The notes beneath the pieces are model-generated. The model was not told where the DNA came from. It saw only the letters and a list, made by a program, of their open reading frames with translations, and made no database searches. Position numbers and translations under genes: made by a program. From Ignavibacteriales bacterium UBA1304 (GTDB taxonomy: Bacteria > Bacteroidota > Ignavibacteria > Ignavibacteriales > Ignavibacteriaceae): a DNA stretch of 64,000 nt. The DNA lies in NCBI GenBank assembly GCA_002307295.1, contig DBTY01000029.1, positions 14,470 through 78,469 on the forward strand, in the 5' to 3' direction. How positions within the stretch are numbered: the stretch's first letter is position 1; every line of letters begins with the position of its first letter. This document shows, piece after piece, positions 24,546-32,861 of this stretch.

Positions 24546-26831
24546 TTAAAACTCTGCGCTGACGCCAATTGTTGGCAAGAGCCCTATGCTTGTTTTGTTT
24601 TCAGCTTTATTATCTCGGGCGTTCCATCTTACTCCGGAGCTCATTTTATTATTGTAGATATTCTGAATATCTATATAAGTAATTAAAGTCCACTTCTCAA
24701 AAAACCATTTACGGTCTAGCCTTCCGTCAAGACTATTATTAGCCGAAAGCCTTTGGCTGTTATAAGCGCTAACGCTTTGGCTTCCGTCGCTGTTAAAGGG
24801 GGTATACGGCTTTGCGGTTGAATAATTAAATTTAACGCCCGCCTCCCAGTCTTTATCTATTTTATATCCTCCGCTCAAACAGAATATCCATGTCTGGTCG
24901 TAGCTGCCTACGCGTTCAATTCCGTCAAGCGCAGTATACTTTGACTGATTATAAGTAAGGCTGAGTATGCCGTAAAACGGAATTGAAGAAAGCTGTTTAC
25001 GAGCCGAAAGTTCAACTCCTCTTGCAAATCCCTTTCCGCCGCTTGTTAACGGCTCTAAGCCAAAAGAAGCAAAGTTGTCGTCCGACCCGGCAAACCCGGC
25101 GCCAGTGTTAGCCAATACTAAATATGGTCTTGTTAAACTTGCCGGATAGTCGGAATATTTTTTATAGTACGTTTCTATTTTTATATATGCGTCTTCTCTT
25201 ATTTTACGTTCTAATCCCAAAACAAACTGATCCGCCTTTATCTCTTTAAGCTTTTTATTATAAGCTGTCGCTGCAAGCCATATGTAGGAGGGAGCCTGAT
25301 AATAAATGCCGGAACTAATTGTTATATCAGTTAAGTCGTCGATGCTATATGCGGCTGAAAAACGGGGACTAAAATAAAGTTTTTTATCCAAAGGATTAAA
25401 GTAATCGAACCTTACGCCAAAGCTTGTCTTAAAACGCTCAAAAAGCTGCATTACATGGTTAACATAAAAAGCCGCTTTTACAAAATCTTCTTTTACATTT
25501 GCAGAATTAACTGCGAGCGAATCGCCAAACGTAGTTTTGAATTTTGGGAAAAATACATCGGACTTAAAATTTATTAGTTTCAGGTCTAAGCCAAAGTTCA
25601 TTTCAGTCTTGTCCGACATTTTATATATCAGTTCCGCTTTTACTCTGTTTTCAGCCTCGGTTGATTTATTAGAAAACAATGGATTTAGCAGCGAATCTTT
25701 TTGCGAAGTGTTATAGTCTACAAAATTTCTGCTTGCAATAAATTGGTAGAACCCATTGTTAAACAAATGCCTGAATATAACTCCTCCTACGTATTGAACC
25801 TGATCGCTCCCAAGAATACGGGAGTTATCATAGCGCTGGTCTAACGTATTATTAAAATATTTTACATTATCAAAAGCGCCGATGTACAAAAATGATATTG
25901 AATTTTCATTATCTAATTTATAGTTATATTTCGCAAGCGCGTCGTAATACTCCGGCACAAACCCAAATCCGGCCGCTTTAAAAATAAAATCGAGATAGCT
26001 CCTCCTGACCGAAAAAATAAAATCAGAATTATCAGAAACAGGTCCCTCATAATTAAATCCAAACTGCGAAGCCGATATAGTAGCTTTGCCTCCTAATTTG
26101 TCTTTCCGTCCGTCTCTAAGATCAATTTTAAGAGCAGAAGATATTTTATCGCCATATAGCGACGAAAACCCTCCTGTTGAAAAAGTAACCTCTTTTACAT
26201 AATCAAGGTTGATGTAGCTTAAAGGACCTCCTGTAGCGCCCTGAGAGCCAAAGTGATTTATATTCGGAATTTCAATTCCATCGACTATATAAAGATTTTC
26301 CGAAGGCGCCCCGCCCCGTACTATCAAATCGTTCCTGCCAGCGTCGGCCTGGGCTACGCCCGGCAAGGCGGACAATGTGCGGACAACGTCTTCAAAGCCG
26401 CCGGGAGCTCTCCTTATTTCTTCGTAACTTAATGCGTTTACGCTGGTTATATTATCAGGGTCTTTTCTAAAATAATCGGACTTTACAGTAACCCCCTTTA
26501 TTTCAAATACGGATTCGGATAACCGGAAATCTATCTGAACCGGCTTTGAATTTGTTACAATTATATCCGACCGTGTTATTGGCTTATAACCTATGGACGA
26601 TACTTTTACTATATACGTCCCTGGCGGAAGAGCCCCTATAATAAAGGCTCCGGACGAATCCGTTGAAGTTCCGTACGCAGAACCGGCAAGGACTACATTT
26701 GCTCCAGGTATCGGTTTTTGAGTAACTTCTTCTATAACGCGCCCGGTAATTTTACCGTTATTTGTTTGAGCGTTTAAGTTAAGCGCCGTAGAAAAAAACA
26801 GAAAGCATAGTAATGTAAATCGTTTAAGCAT
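24546..26831 (-). CDS. TonB-dependent outer-membrane receptor with carboxypeptidase-regulatory-like domain
   Basis: 761 residues. Signal peptide (LFFSTALNLNAQTNNG), then a carboxypeptidase-regulatory-like beta domain at about 25-105 (ITGRVIEEVTQKPIPGANVV). A plug domain follows at about 120-230 (DVVRTLSALPGVAQADAG, then LIVRGGAPSENLYIVDGIEI), and a beta barrel runs to the terminal phenylalanine (LPTIGVSAEF). No SusD gene is adjacent, so it is not a typical polysaccharide-utilisation pair. The substrate is unknown. It is divergent from the hybrid kinase gene across 145 bp, so the kinase might regulate it. Confidence 0.92.
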   Translation of the reverse strand: MLKRFTLLCFLFFSTALNLNAQTNNGKITGRVIEEVTQKPIPGANVVLAGSAYGTSTDSSGAFIIGALPPGTYIVKVSSIGYKPITRSDIIVTNSKPVQIDFRLSESVFEIKGVTVKSDYFRKDPDNITSVNALSYEEIRRAPGGFEDVVRTLSALPGVAQADAGRNDLIVRGGAPSENLYIVDGIEIPNINHFGSQGATGGPLSYINLDYVKEVTFSTGGFSSLYGDKISSALKIDLRDGRKDKLGGKATISASQFGFNYEGPVSDNSDFIFSVRRSYLDFIFKAAGFGFVPEYYDALAKYNYKLDNENSISFLYIGAFDNVKYFNNTLDQRYDNSRILGSDQVQYVGGVIFRHLFNNGFYQFIASRNFVDYNTSQKDSLLNPLFSNKSTEAENRVKAELIYKMSDKTEMNFGLDLKLINFKSDVFFPKFKTTFGDSLAVNSANVKEDFVKAAFYVNHVMQLFERFKTSFGVRFDYFNPLDKKLYFSPRFSAAYSIDDLTDITISSGIYYQAPSYIWLAATAYNKKLKEIKADQFVLGLERKIREDAYIKIETYYKKYSDYPASLTRPYLVLANTGAGFAGSDDNFASFGLEPLTSGGKGFARGVELSARKQLSSIPFYGILSLTYNQSKYTALDGIERVGSYDQTWIFCLSGGYKIDKDWEAGVKFNYSTAKPYTPFNSDGSQSVSAYNSQRLSANNSLDGRLDRKWFFEKWTLITYIDIQNIYNNKMSSGVRWNARDNKAENKTSIGLLPTIGVSAEF

Positions 26832-26930
26832 ATCATCTCTTTTCTTTTTTTTACATAAACAGCTAAATATATTTAATTAGTTCAATTAGAGATATCAAAT
26901 AAATATAATCAAAATTCCCTTACATTTTAT

Positions 26931-26938
26931 TATATTTG
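26931..26938 (+). promoter_or_regulatory. candidate Bacteroidota-type -7 box upstream of the hybrid kinase
   Basis: TATATTTG at 26931-26938 matches the Bacteroidota -7 consensus TAnnTTTG exactly, 38 bp before the ATG at 26977. I see no clear TTTG -33 box at the expected distance, so confidence is moderate to low. Confidence 0.4.
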
Positions 26939-26976
26939 CACTATGCGGTTTGTGTGGTTAATTATAAGAATAAACG

Positions 26977-28479
26977 ATGAGAAAAAAAATGTATGACGAA
27001 TCTGTAAAAGATAAATCTGCTAATGATATATTAATGGGATTTCAGGAAATTGAATCCGTTATAAACGAGTCAGTTTGGGTTTCCGATTCAGTTGGAGCTA
27101 AAAAACAATTTTATACGCAGAGTATAAAAAAAATCACCGGGTATACCGCCAATGAAATTTTAGATTTACCCGAGAACCACTGTTCTATTATTTTTAGCGA
27201 CGATGTTGCCGATGTAAAAAAAGAATTAAATAATTTTGAAAAATCAGGCGTCTCGCAAAAATTACAGCTTACCTATAGAATAATAAGAAAAGACAATATA
27301 CTCCGCTGGGTGAAAGAAGAAATAGAAAAGAAGGATGGGATTAAACGTATCGGCGTAATAACCGATATAACCTCTCTAAATGAAAAAGACAGCATTATTA
27401 ACGATTACAAGCAAAAGCTTAAAGAAGTAAATGCGGCAAAGGATAGCTTTATCACAATACTTTCTCACGATTTACGAGCCCCTTTTACCAGTATCCTTGG
27501 CTTTGCTGAAATACTTATGAACGAACCGGATCTGCCGCTTCAGGATAAGACCGAGTATCTTAGTTATATTTATGAAGCTTCGCAAAACCAACTCCAGTTA
27601 ATTAATTATCTGCTTGACTGGTCTCGCCTGCAAACCGGAAGGCTTATTGTTGAGCCGCAAAGATTAAAAGCACAGGCTGTTGTTTTCAATTGCGTTTCTT
27701 CTCTTACCGGCAACGCTATAAGGAAAAACCTTGAGATTGAAGTAGACGTAGACGATGCAATTTTTATCAATGCAGACGAACGGCTAATCACGCAGGCTAT
27801 TTCAAACCTGCTGAACAATGCAATTAAATTTTCGCGCTCTAATTCTAAAATTGAAATATCAGCAAATAATTTTAACGATACGCAAATTGAGTTTATAATA
27901 AGAGATAGCGGCGTTGGAATTTCTGAAGAAGATCAGTCAAAGATTTTTAAAGTTGAAAATATGTTTTCTACCGAAGGCACTTCTGGCGAAAAAGGAAGCG
28001 GCTTAGGACTGCCTCTTGTTAAAGAGATTATAGAAAAGCATGGAGGCGCAATATGGTTTTATTCTCAACAGGATTCTGGCAGCGAATTTCACTTTACAGT
28101 TCACAAACCGCTAAACTCAGCGTTATTAGTCAATAATAATAGTTCCGAACGGGATACTTTTCTACCATTGATTAAAGGCGCTTTGCCTGGTTTTGAAATT
28201 TATAAGGCAGAAAATGGTTTTGAAGCTATGAACCTTATACTCGAAAAAAGCCCCTCTATAGTAATTGCAGATCACGATCTTCCATTAATGAATGGACTTC
28301 AACTGATTGAATCGGTAACAAAAGGAAACGCTCATTGTAAAATACCATTTGTTATATTGGCTAAATATGATTCCCCGGAATTACGGCAAAGCTATTATAA
28401 TTATGGAGTTTCTTTAATTTTGACAAAACCGGTCGACTTTACAGAGTTCACAAAAATTGTCCAAAATTTAGTAAATTAG
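26977..28479 (+). CDS. PAS-histidine kinase-receiver hybrid protein
   Basis: 500 residues, no membrane segment, so cytoplasmic. A PAS domain at about 25-145 (KKITGYTANEILDLPENHCS, then ILRWVKEEIEKK) is followed by HisKA with His164 in ILSHDLRAPFTSILGFAE, and by HATPase motifs NLLNNAIKFS, RDSGVGIS and GSGLGLPLVKEI. A C-terminal receiver domain occupies about 378-500. It keeps the phospho-acceptor Asp432 (VIADHDLPLMNG) and Lys484 (LTKPVD), but the acidic Mg-binding pair normally near its start reads Asn-Asn-Asn (LLVNNN, residues 386-388). The receiver may therefore not be phosphorylated normally. The gene is divergent from the TonB receptor and 24 bp upstream of the NusG-like gene. Confidence 0.9.
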   Translation: MRKKMYDESVKDKSANDILMGFQEIESVINESVWVSDSVGAKKQFYTQSIKKITGYTANEILDLPENHCSIIFSDDVADVKKELNNFEKSGVSQKLQLTYRIIRKDNILRWVKEEIEKKDGIKRIGVITDITSLNEKDSIINDYKQKLKEVNAAKDSFITILSHDLRAPFTSILGFAEILMNEPDLPLQDKTEYLSYIYEASQNQLQLINYLLDWSRLQTGRLIVEPQRLKAQAVVFNCVSSLTGNAIRKNLEIEVDVDDAIFINADERLITQAISNLLNNAIKFSRSNSKIEISANNFNDTQIEFIIRDSGVGISEEDQSKIFKVENMFSTEGTSGEKGSGLGLPLVKEIIEKHGGAIWFYSQQDSGSEFHFTVHKPLNSALLVNNNSSERDTFLPLIKGALPGFEIYKAENGFEAMNLILEKSPSIVIADHDLPLMNGLQLIESVTKGNAHCKIPFVILAKYDSPELRQSYYNYGVSLILTKPVDFTEFTKIVQNLVN

Positions 28480-28503
28480 AATTCGTTTATTTAACTATAT
28501 ATT

Positions 28504-29013
28504 ATGCCAACAGAAAAAAACTGGATAGCTCTTTACTCTAAGCCAAGAAGCGAATTTAAAGCGGAAGCGGAAATTAAAAGATTAGGAATCGAAAATTATC
28601 TGCCCGTTATTACAAAAGTTAAACAATGGAGCGACAGGAAAAAGAAAGTTACCGAGCCTGTTTTGCACGGATATATTTTCATTAGAGCCGACGAAAAAGA
28701 AAGACTTGAGGCTTTAGAAATAAACTCTATTGTCAGATGCGTTTTTGACCACGGCAAACTTGCTATTATTCCGGCATGGCAGATTGAAAACCTTAAAAAT
28801 TTCCTGACCGAAAAAGAAGAGTTTTTAATTAAAGAGGGAATTGTTAAAGGGACAAAAATCAGAATTAAATCGGGTCCCTTTGAAGGGATTATTGGGGTTA
28901 TTACTTCAGACTCCAACAAAAAGACTCTAAATGTAAATCTTGATTTGCTAAACCGGTCTATCGCCGCAGTAATTCCCAGCGACGTTGAAATTGAAGTAGT
29001 TAACGTATTATAA
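28504..29013 (+). CDS. UpxY-like NusG-family transcription antiterminator
   Basis: 169 residues. NusG N-terminal domain at 5-105 (NWIALYSKPRSEFKAEAEIK, then EPVLHGYIFIRADE) and a KOW domain at about 115-165 (GTKIRIKSGPFEGIIGVI). It is a specialised NusG paralogue of the UpxY/LoaP kind, which bind RNA polymerase and let it read through long polysaccharide operons. General NusG would normally be flanked by secE and rplK, which are absent. Polysaccharide export genes start 3.8 kb downstream at 32862 rather than immediately, so the target operon is uncertain. Confidence 0.85.
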   Translation: MPTEKNWIALYSKPRSEFKAEAEIKRLGIENYLPVITKVKQWSDRKKKVTEPVLHGYIFIRADEKERLEALEINSIVRCVFDHGKLAIIPAWQIENLKNFLTEKEEFLIKEGIVKGTKIRIKSGPFEGIIGVITSDSNKKTLNVNLDLLNRSIAAVIPSDVEIEVVNVL

Positions 29014-29033
29014 GCTAAAAACAAATAACAGAG

Positions 29034-29786
29034 ATGGAAATGAATTACGAAAAGTTATTTGACCGCTTATCAACGGCCAAGAATGTTGTTTTCTTCACAG
29101 GAGCCGGAGTCTCCGCCGAAAGCGGAATAGAAACTTTTAGAGGAGCCGGAGGAATCTGGACGAAATTAAAACCTGAAGAACTCGCTAATTTTAACGCGTT
29201 CCTTAAAAACCCCGATCTTGTGTGGGAATGGTACCAGTACAGAAGAAAAATTATAGAAGAAACAAAACCAAACCCTGCGCATATTACAATAGCCGAAACG
29301 GAAAATTACTTTAACAACGTAACAGTCGTTACTCAAAATATAGATAATCTGCATAACCGGGCCGGAAGTTCAATTGTATATGAAGTGCACGGCAATATCG
29401 AAAGAAATTACTGCGTAAAATGCCATACGTTTTACAACTCAAAAGATTTTACTTTTGAAGGGAAGGCTCCATTTTGTAAATGCGGCGGATTAATAAGACC
29501 TGATATTGTTTGGTTTGGCGAAATGCTTCCGCAGGATGTTTTTGCTTCAGCTGAAGAAGCAGCCAGAAATTGCAACGTTATTTTTGTAGTTGGAACTTCA
29601 GCGGTTGTTTACCCCGCCGCTTATATCCCTATTGACGCTAAAAAAGGCGGCGCGCTTGTAGTTGAAATTAACGTTGAAGAAACTGAATTAACGCAAATGG
29701 CCGACATTTCTTTCTTCGGTAAAGCCGGAGAAGTTCTTCCAAAAATATTTAACGAGTTCAAAAAGATTAAAAAACTAAGCCTGTAA
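29034..29786 (+). CDS. cobB: NAD-dependent protein deacylase (sirtuin)
   Basis: 250 residues. Sirtuins remove acyl groups from lysine using NAD. Seen are FFTGAGVSAESGIETFRG (NAD-binding), TQNIDNLH at residues 100-107, and the catalytic His119 in EVHGN. The zinc-binding cysteines are in NYCVKCHTF and PFCKCGG, followed by PDIVWFGEMLP and VVGTSAVVYPAA. Tyr67 and Arg70 in WYQYRRK match the YxxR pair that favours succinyl/malonyl-lysine in SIRT5-like enzymes. The last residues and stop codon lie inside a 34-bp palindrome shared with the convergent response-regulator gene. Confidence 0.93.
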   Translation: MEMNYEKLFDRLSTAKNVVFFTGAGVSAESGIETFRGAGGIWTKLKPEELANFNAFLKNPDLVWEWYQYRRKIIEETKPNPAHITIAETENYFNNVTVVTQNIDNLHNRAGSSIVYEVHGNIERNYCVKCHTFYNSKDFTFEGKAPFCKCGGLIRPDIVWFGEMLPQDVFASAEEAARNCNVIFVVGTSAVVYPAAYIPIDAKKGGALVVEINVEETELTQMADISFFGKAGEVLPKIFNEFKKIKKLSL

Positions 29787-29803
29787 TTACAGGCTTAGTT
29801 TTT
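29770..29803. terminator. 34-bp perfect palindrome over two convergent stop codons
   Basis: The 34 bp read the same on both strands, with arms AAAAACTAAGCCTGTAA and its complement. They contain the sirtuin stop (29784-29786) and the response-regulator stop (29787-29789). Each strand's transcript forms a 17-bp hairpin that begins in an A-run and ends in a U-run, so this is a bidirectional terminator. Because it is coding on both strands, both proteins end in KLSL. Confidence 0.8.
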
Positions 29804-30521
29804 CTTTAAATTTTACGGCCTGCCTGCGGGAGACTTCAACTTTATTCCCCCCTTTTAATTTTACAAGCAATCCCCCGTTTAACCAGGGCTCTATATTATC
29901 AATCCATTTCAGATTTATAATATGCTTGCGGCTTGCGCGGAAAAATGTTTTAGGGTCTAATCTTTCTTCCAGATAGTTTAGAGTTCTTAGAATAAGCGGT
30001 TTATTCTCATCAAAGAAAATACGAACGTAATTCCCTTCCGATTCAAATAAGCGTACGTTTATAAGTTTTACAAACCAGCACTTTTCTCCGTCTTTTACGA
30101 ACACCTGATCTAATTCAGTAAGAACTGAAGACGGCAGAGAAGAATCCGTTCCGGCGGCTTCGCTTTCGTTTTTATAACGCAGCGATATTTTCCGGATAGT
30201 ATCTTCAAGGCGTTTTGGCTCTATTGGCTTCAACAGGTAATCCATTGCATTATATTCAAACGCCTTTAGAGCATATTCGTCATACGCCGTAGTAAAAATA
30301 ACGTCAGGGACGCCGTCTAATTCCTCTAGCAATTCAAATCCCGTTTTGCCCGGCATCTGAATATCAAGGAAAATCAGATCTGGTTTTAACTCTTCAATTT
30401 TTTCTTTTGCGTCATCGGCGTTTACAGCTTCGCCAACAATATCAACTTCTTTGTATGGCGTAAGAAGCCTTCTTAGTTCAACGCGTGCAAGTCTTTCATC
30501 GTCTATGATTAAGGCTTTCAT
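29787..30521 (-). CDS. LytTR-family response regulator
   Basis: 244 residues. Receiver domain at 1-120: ALIIDDERLARVELRR, phospho-acceptor Asp in DLIFLDIQMPGKTG, and AMDYLLKPIEPKRL. LytTR DNA-binding domain at about 140-244 (CWFVKLINVRLFESEGNYVR, then FRASRKHIINLKWIDNIEP). It is the partner of the LytS-type kinase immediately upstream, which it overlaps by 4 bp. Candidate LytTR boxes lie upstream of the operon at 31661-31712, which suggests autoregulation. Targets in other bacteria are often envelope or polysaccharide genes. Confidence 0.93.
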   Translation of the reverse strand: MKALIIDDERLARVELRRLLTPYKEVDIVGEAVNADDAKEKIEELKPDLIFLDIQMPGKTGFELLEELDGVPDVIFTTAYDEYALKAFEYNAMDYLLKPIEPKRLEDTIRKISLRYKNESEAAGTDSSLPSSVLTELDQVFVKDGEKCWFVKLINVRLFESEGNYVRIFFDENKPLILRTLNYLEERLDPKTFFRASRKHIINLKWIDNIEPWLNGGLLVKLKGGNKVEVSRRQAVKFKEKLSL

Positions 30522-31588
30522 CTTATCGTTCCTCCGTTTGGAATAATTAATTCTGCTAATACTATTTCATTTTCTTCATTTTTTAATTTAAATGACGCAT
30601 TTTCGCCATAAAGGAGACTCAACCTTTGTTTTGTGTTTTGCACGCCAAATCCGGTTGCGTCCTTCAGACTTTGTTCGTCATATCTGCCGCTGTTTCTTAT
30701 CTGAATAATCACATTATCATCCTTCGGAAACGCGTTAATTAGAATAACTCCTCCAATTGTTCTTTTTGAAATGCCATGTTTAATTCCATTTTCAACTAAA
30801 GTTTGCACCATCAATGGAGGAATTTCTGTTTTAGCAAGCTTGGGATCAATTTCAATTTTGCTTTCTAATCTTTCCTCAAAACGGATAGATTCCAAAGCCA
30901 AATAATCAGTTATTGTTTTTATTTCGTCTTCAAGCGGCACAGTTTCAATGCGTTCTATCCGCAGCGAATAACGCAAAATATTCGAAAGCTGCGTAATTGC
31001 AGTCTGCGCTTTCTGCGGATCTTCGTCTACCAGAGCTCTTATGCTGTTTAGTGCGTTGAACATAAAATGAGGATTTAATTGCGATTTAAGGGTTTTTAAT
31101 TCAAAATCTTTTACGGCTGCTTCCCAAATCAGGCTTTCAATTTGTACCACTTGTTTATTTTCAAAAAAATGGACGGTAAAGTACATCAGAGACCAAATTA
31201 GAAGCACCATACTAAAATTAAACACATTAACCAAAAGAACGCCAACATTAAACTGCGATATTTTGAAATCGCCAATTAATAATTCAAAAGGCATTAATAG
31301 AAAAAATATGACGGTAGCTATCAAAATGCAGGCAATAAACGATCTTATAATTAGCTTATAGATTGATAGAGAACTCCATTTTTGCTTAATTATTATATAT
31401 CTATATATATGCGTAAAGAAAATTCCCAATAGACTTAAAAGTATGAACATTGGAATCTTTATAAGAGTCATTTTATTGAATGATGCAATTATTACAATAT
31501 TCACCAAACTGAATGCAAACCAGCCGGTAAATTGAGATATCCAGTAAATTTCTTTTTTGTTCATTAGATTATTTTCTATTTTTAACAT
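30518..31588 (-). CDS. LytS/YehU-type sensor histidine kinase
   Basis: 356 residues. Four hydrophobic segments span about residues 15-155 (FAFSLVNIVIIASF, then IPMFILLSLLGIFFTHIYR, SFIACILIATVIFFLLM and NVFNFSMVLLIWSLMYFTV). The His_kinase domain has the acceptor His in LKSQLNPHFMFNALNSIRAL. The ATPase N-box region is PPLMVQTLVENGIKHG, with GFGVQNTKQRLSLLYG as the G box. There is no periplasmic sensor domain, so the signal is probably sensed in the membrane. The start could be either the first ATG or MNKKE nine codons on. It overlaps the LytTR regulator by 4 bp. Confidence 0.92.
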   Translation of the reverse strand: MLKIENNLMNKKEIYWISQFTGWFAFSLVNIVIIASFNKMTLIKIPMFILLSLLGIFFTHIYRYIIIKQKWSSLSIYKLIIRSFIACILIATVIFFLLMPFELLIGDFKISQFNVGVLLVNVFNFSMVLLIWSLMYFTVHFFENKQVVQIESLIWEAAVKDFELKTLKSQLNPHFMFNALNSIRALVDEDPQKAQTAITQLSNILRYSLRIERIETVPLEDEIKTITDYLALESIRFEERLESKIEIDPKLAKTEIPPLMVQTLVENGIKHGISKRTIGGVILINAFPKDDNVIIQIRNSGRYDEQSLKDATGFGVQNTKQRLSLLYGENASFKLKNEENEIVLAELIIPNGGTIR

Positions 31589-31660
31589 CTGTAATTTATT
31601 GATTGTTTTGCATAGTTATCGTATTAAGATTAAAATATTATTTCTATAATATAAAATTTT

Positions 31661-31712
31661 GCCGTTTATCGGTCAGGTTTTGTTTTTTCGGCAGAATAAC
31701 CTGACAAACGGA
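31661..31712. promoter_or_regulatory. candidate LytTR operator: inverted repeat between lytS-like operon and 31811 gene
   Basis: Two segments pair: 31662-31667 plus 31672-31679 with 31698-31711 (CCGTTT and GTCAGGTT against AACCTGACAAACGG), with a four-base bulge on the left. Each outer part resembles the LytTR box consensus [TA][AC][CA]GTTN[AG][TG] as I recall it: TCCGTTTGT on the minus strand at 31704-31712 fits all positions, and GCCGTTTAT at 31661-31669 all but the first. It lies in the divergent intergenic region 73 bp from the kinase start. It could equally be a plain hairpin. Confidence 0.4.
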
Positions 31713-31810
31713 TAAAATACGGTATAAAAATAAGCTGTTATAAAAACCTATTTTGAATGACTCCCGGCGGGTTTCGGATTTTTTTTCTTATAATAAATCG
31801 GAGAAATCTA

Positions 31811-32152
31811 ATGAAATACTTTTTTATTCCGTTCTTATTTTGTTTATCTGTCGGTTTTGTTCTTAGCGGCAGCGATCAGGATATTGACAAGGCTTATCAA
31901 AATGCAAAAAAAGGAGTATACTGGGCATTAAGTAATATTCCGGAGAAAAAAAGTAAAATTGCTCATCAGTTGGTAGCAGAAGATAAATTATACTCCAGCG
32001 TTAAGCTTTACAAAAAAGTAAACGGCGTAAAAGTTGAATCAACTGGTTTTTATAACTCAAATGAAGTGACTATTACTCTTTATAAATCTACAGACAGTCT
32101 GCTTTCCGAAGGTTACATAAATAGCCGAAAAATAATTGAAGGCGAGAAATAG
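31811..32152 (+). CDS. small exported protein, function unknown
   Basis: 113 residues from the ATG at 31811, chosen because GGAG lies 7 bp upstream and because a signal peptide starts there (KYFFIPFLFCLSVGFVLSG). A longer frame from 31757 would bury this signal. The mature part is short and mixed: QNAKKGVYWALSNIPEKK, then HQLVAEDKLYSSVKLYKK and YNSNEVTITLYKSTDS. I recognise no family. It is the first gene on the plus strand beyond the candidate LytTR operator, so the kinase/regulator pair may control it. Confidence 0.6.
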   Translation: MKYFFIPFLFCLSVGFVLSGSDQDIDKAYQNAKKGVYWALSNIPEKKSKIAHQLVAEDKLYSSVKLYKKVNGVKVESTGFYNSNEVTITLYKSTDSLLSEGYINSRKIIEGEK

Positions 32153-32280
32153 GATTTATTCATTAGTTTAAATCCGTAAGAATTTTTAACAATTCGTAAA
32201 GTATTTTTAAAAAATGGGATATTTTCTAATAAATAGTAAATGATTAATGATTTTTTACTATGATTATTCTGGTATGATTA

Positions 32281-32781
32281 ATGAGGGAAGATAAAGATCA
32301 ATCATATTTTAGCAAAATGGAAGATTTATCTATAGATGTTGAGAAATTTACAGGTCTGGTAATCTTTTGTATAGACGACTGGGAATTCTGTATAAATTTT
32401 CAAGATGTGGCGCTTATCTTACGGGGCGATGAGCTTAAAAACATAAAAAATATTAATACTTTTTTACACCGGGACGATAAAGAGAAGTCTGATAATTTCA
32501 TGTCGTTAGACCTCGGCGTTTTCTTTGGTTTAAAAGAGAAAAAACCTATTGAAAATTCGAGATTCCTTTGTATCCAGAACAATACATTGGAATTTGGTTT
32601 TTTTGTGGATAGTATTAAAGAAATAATTACTATAGACAGGGATTTTGTTCATAAAAAATTGGAATTTATTTCTATAGCAAGTAAAGATTATATTAAGGGG
32701 TTAATTAAATTTGAGAAACGCACTTTTCTCTATCCGGACTACAACAGAATTGTAGCGACTTTATTAAAACAGAAAGAGTAA
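32281..32781 (+). CDS. CheW-like domain protein
   Basis: 166 residues. After about 24 residues the protein follows the CheW pattern: FTGLVIFCIDDWEFCINFQD (strand pair), SLDLGVFFGLKEKK (normally INLR or IDLR), then FLCIQNNTLEFGFFVDSIKE. It ends with IASKDYIKGLIKFEKRTFLY, like the usual YIxGvixxxgrlixLLD. CheW domains bridge receptors and CheA. No cheA or receptor gene lies near, so its partner is unknown; it may act as a scaffold with another signalling protein, such as the CheW-bearing fusion at 61596. No good Shine-Dalgarno is seen before the ATG. Confidence 0.65.
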   Translation: MREDKDQSYFSKMEDLSIDVEKFTGLVIFCIDDWEFCINFQDVALILRGDELKNIKNINTFLHRDDKEKSDNFMSLDLGVFFGLKEKKPIENSRFLCIQNNTLEFGFFVDSIKEIITIDRDFVHKKLEFISIASKDYIKGLIKFEKRTFLYPDYNRIVATLLKQKE

Positions 32782-32861
32782 ATGCGCTTACTAGATCAAT
32801 TTTTCCCAACTCGCAATTTGAGGTTCAATGTTATATTATATCGATTTTAAGGCAGGTAATA

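Noticed and set aside
28504..29013. Naming the gene nusG
   Set aside because: The housekeeping nusG is flanked by secE and ribosomal protein genes. The surroundings here and the sequence fit a specialised paralogue better.
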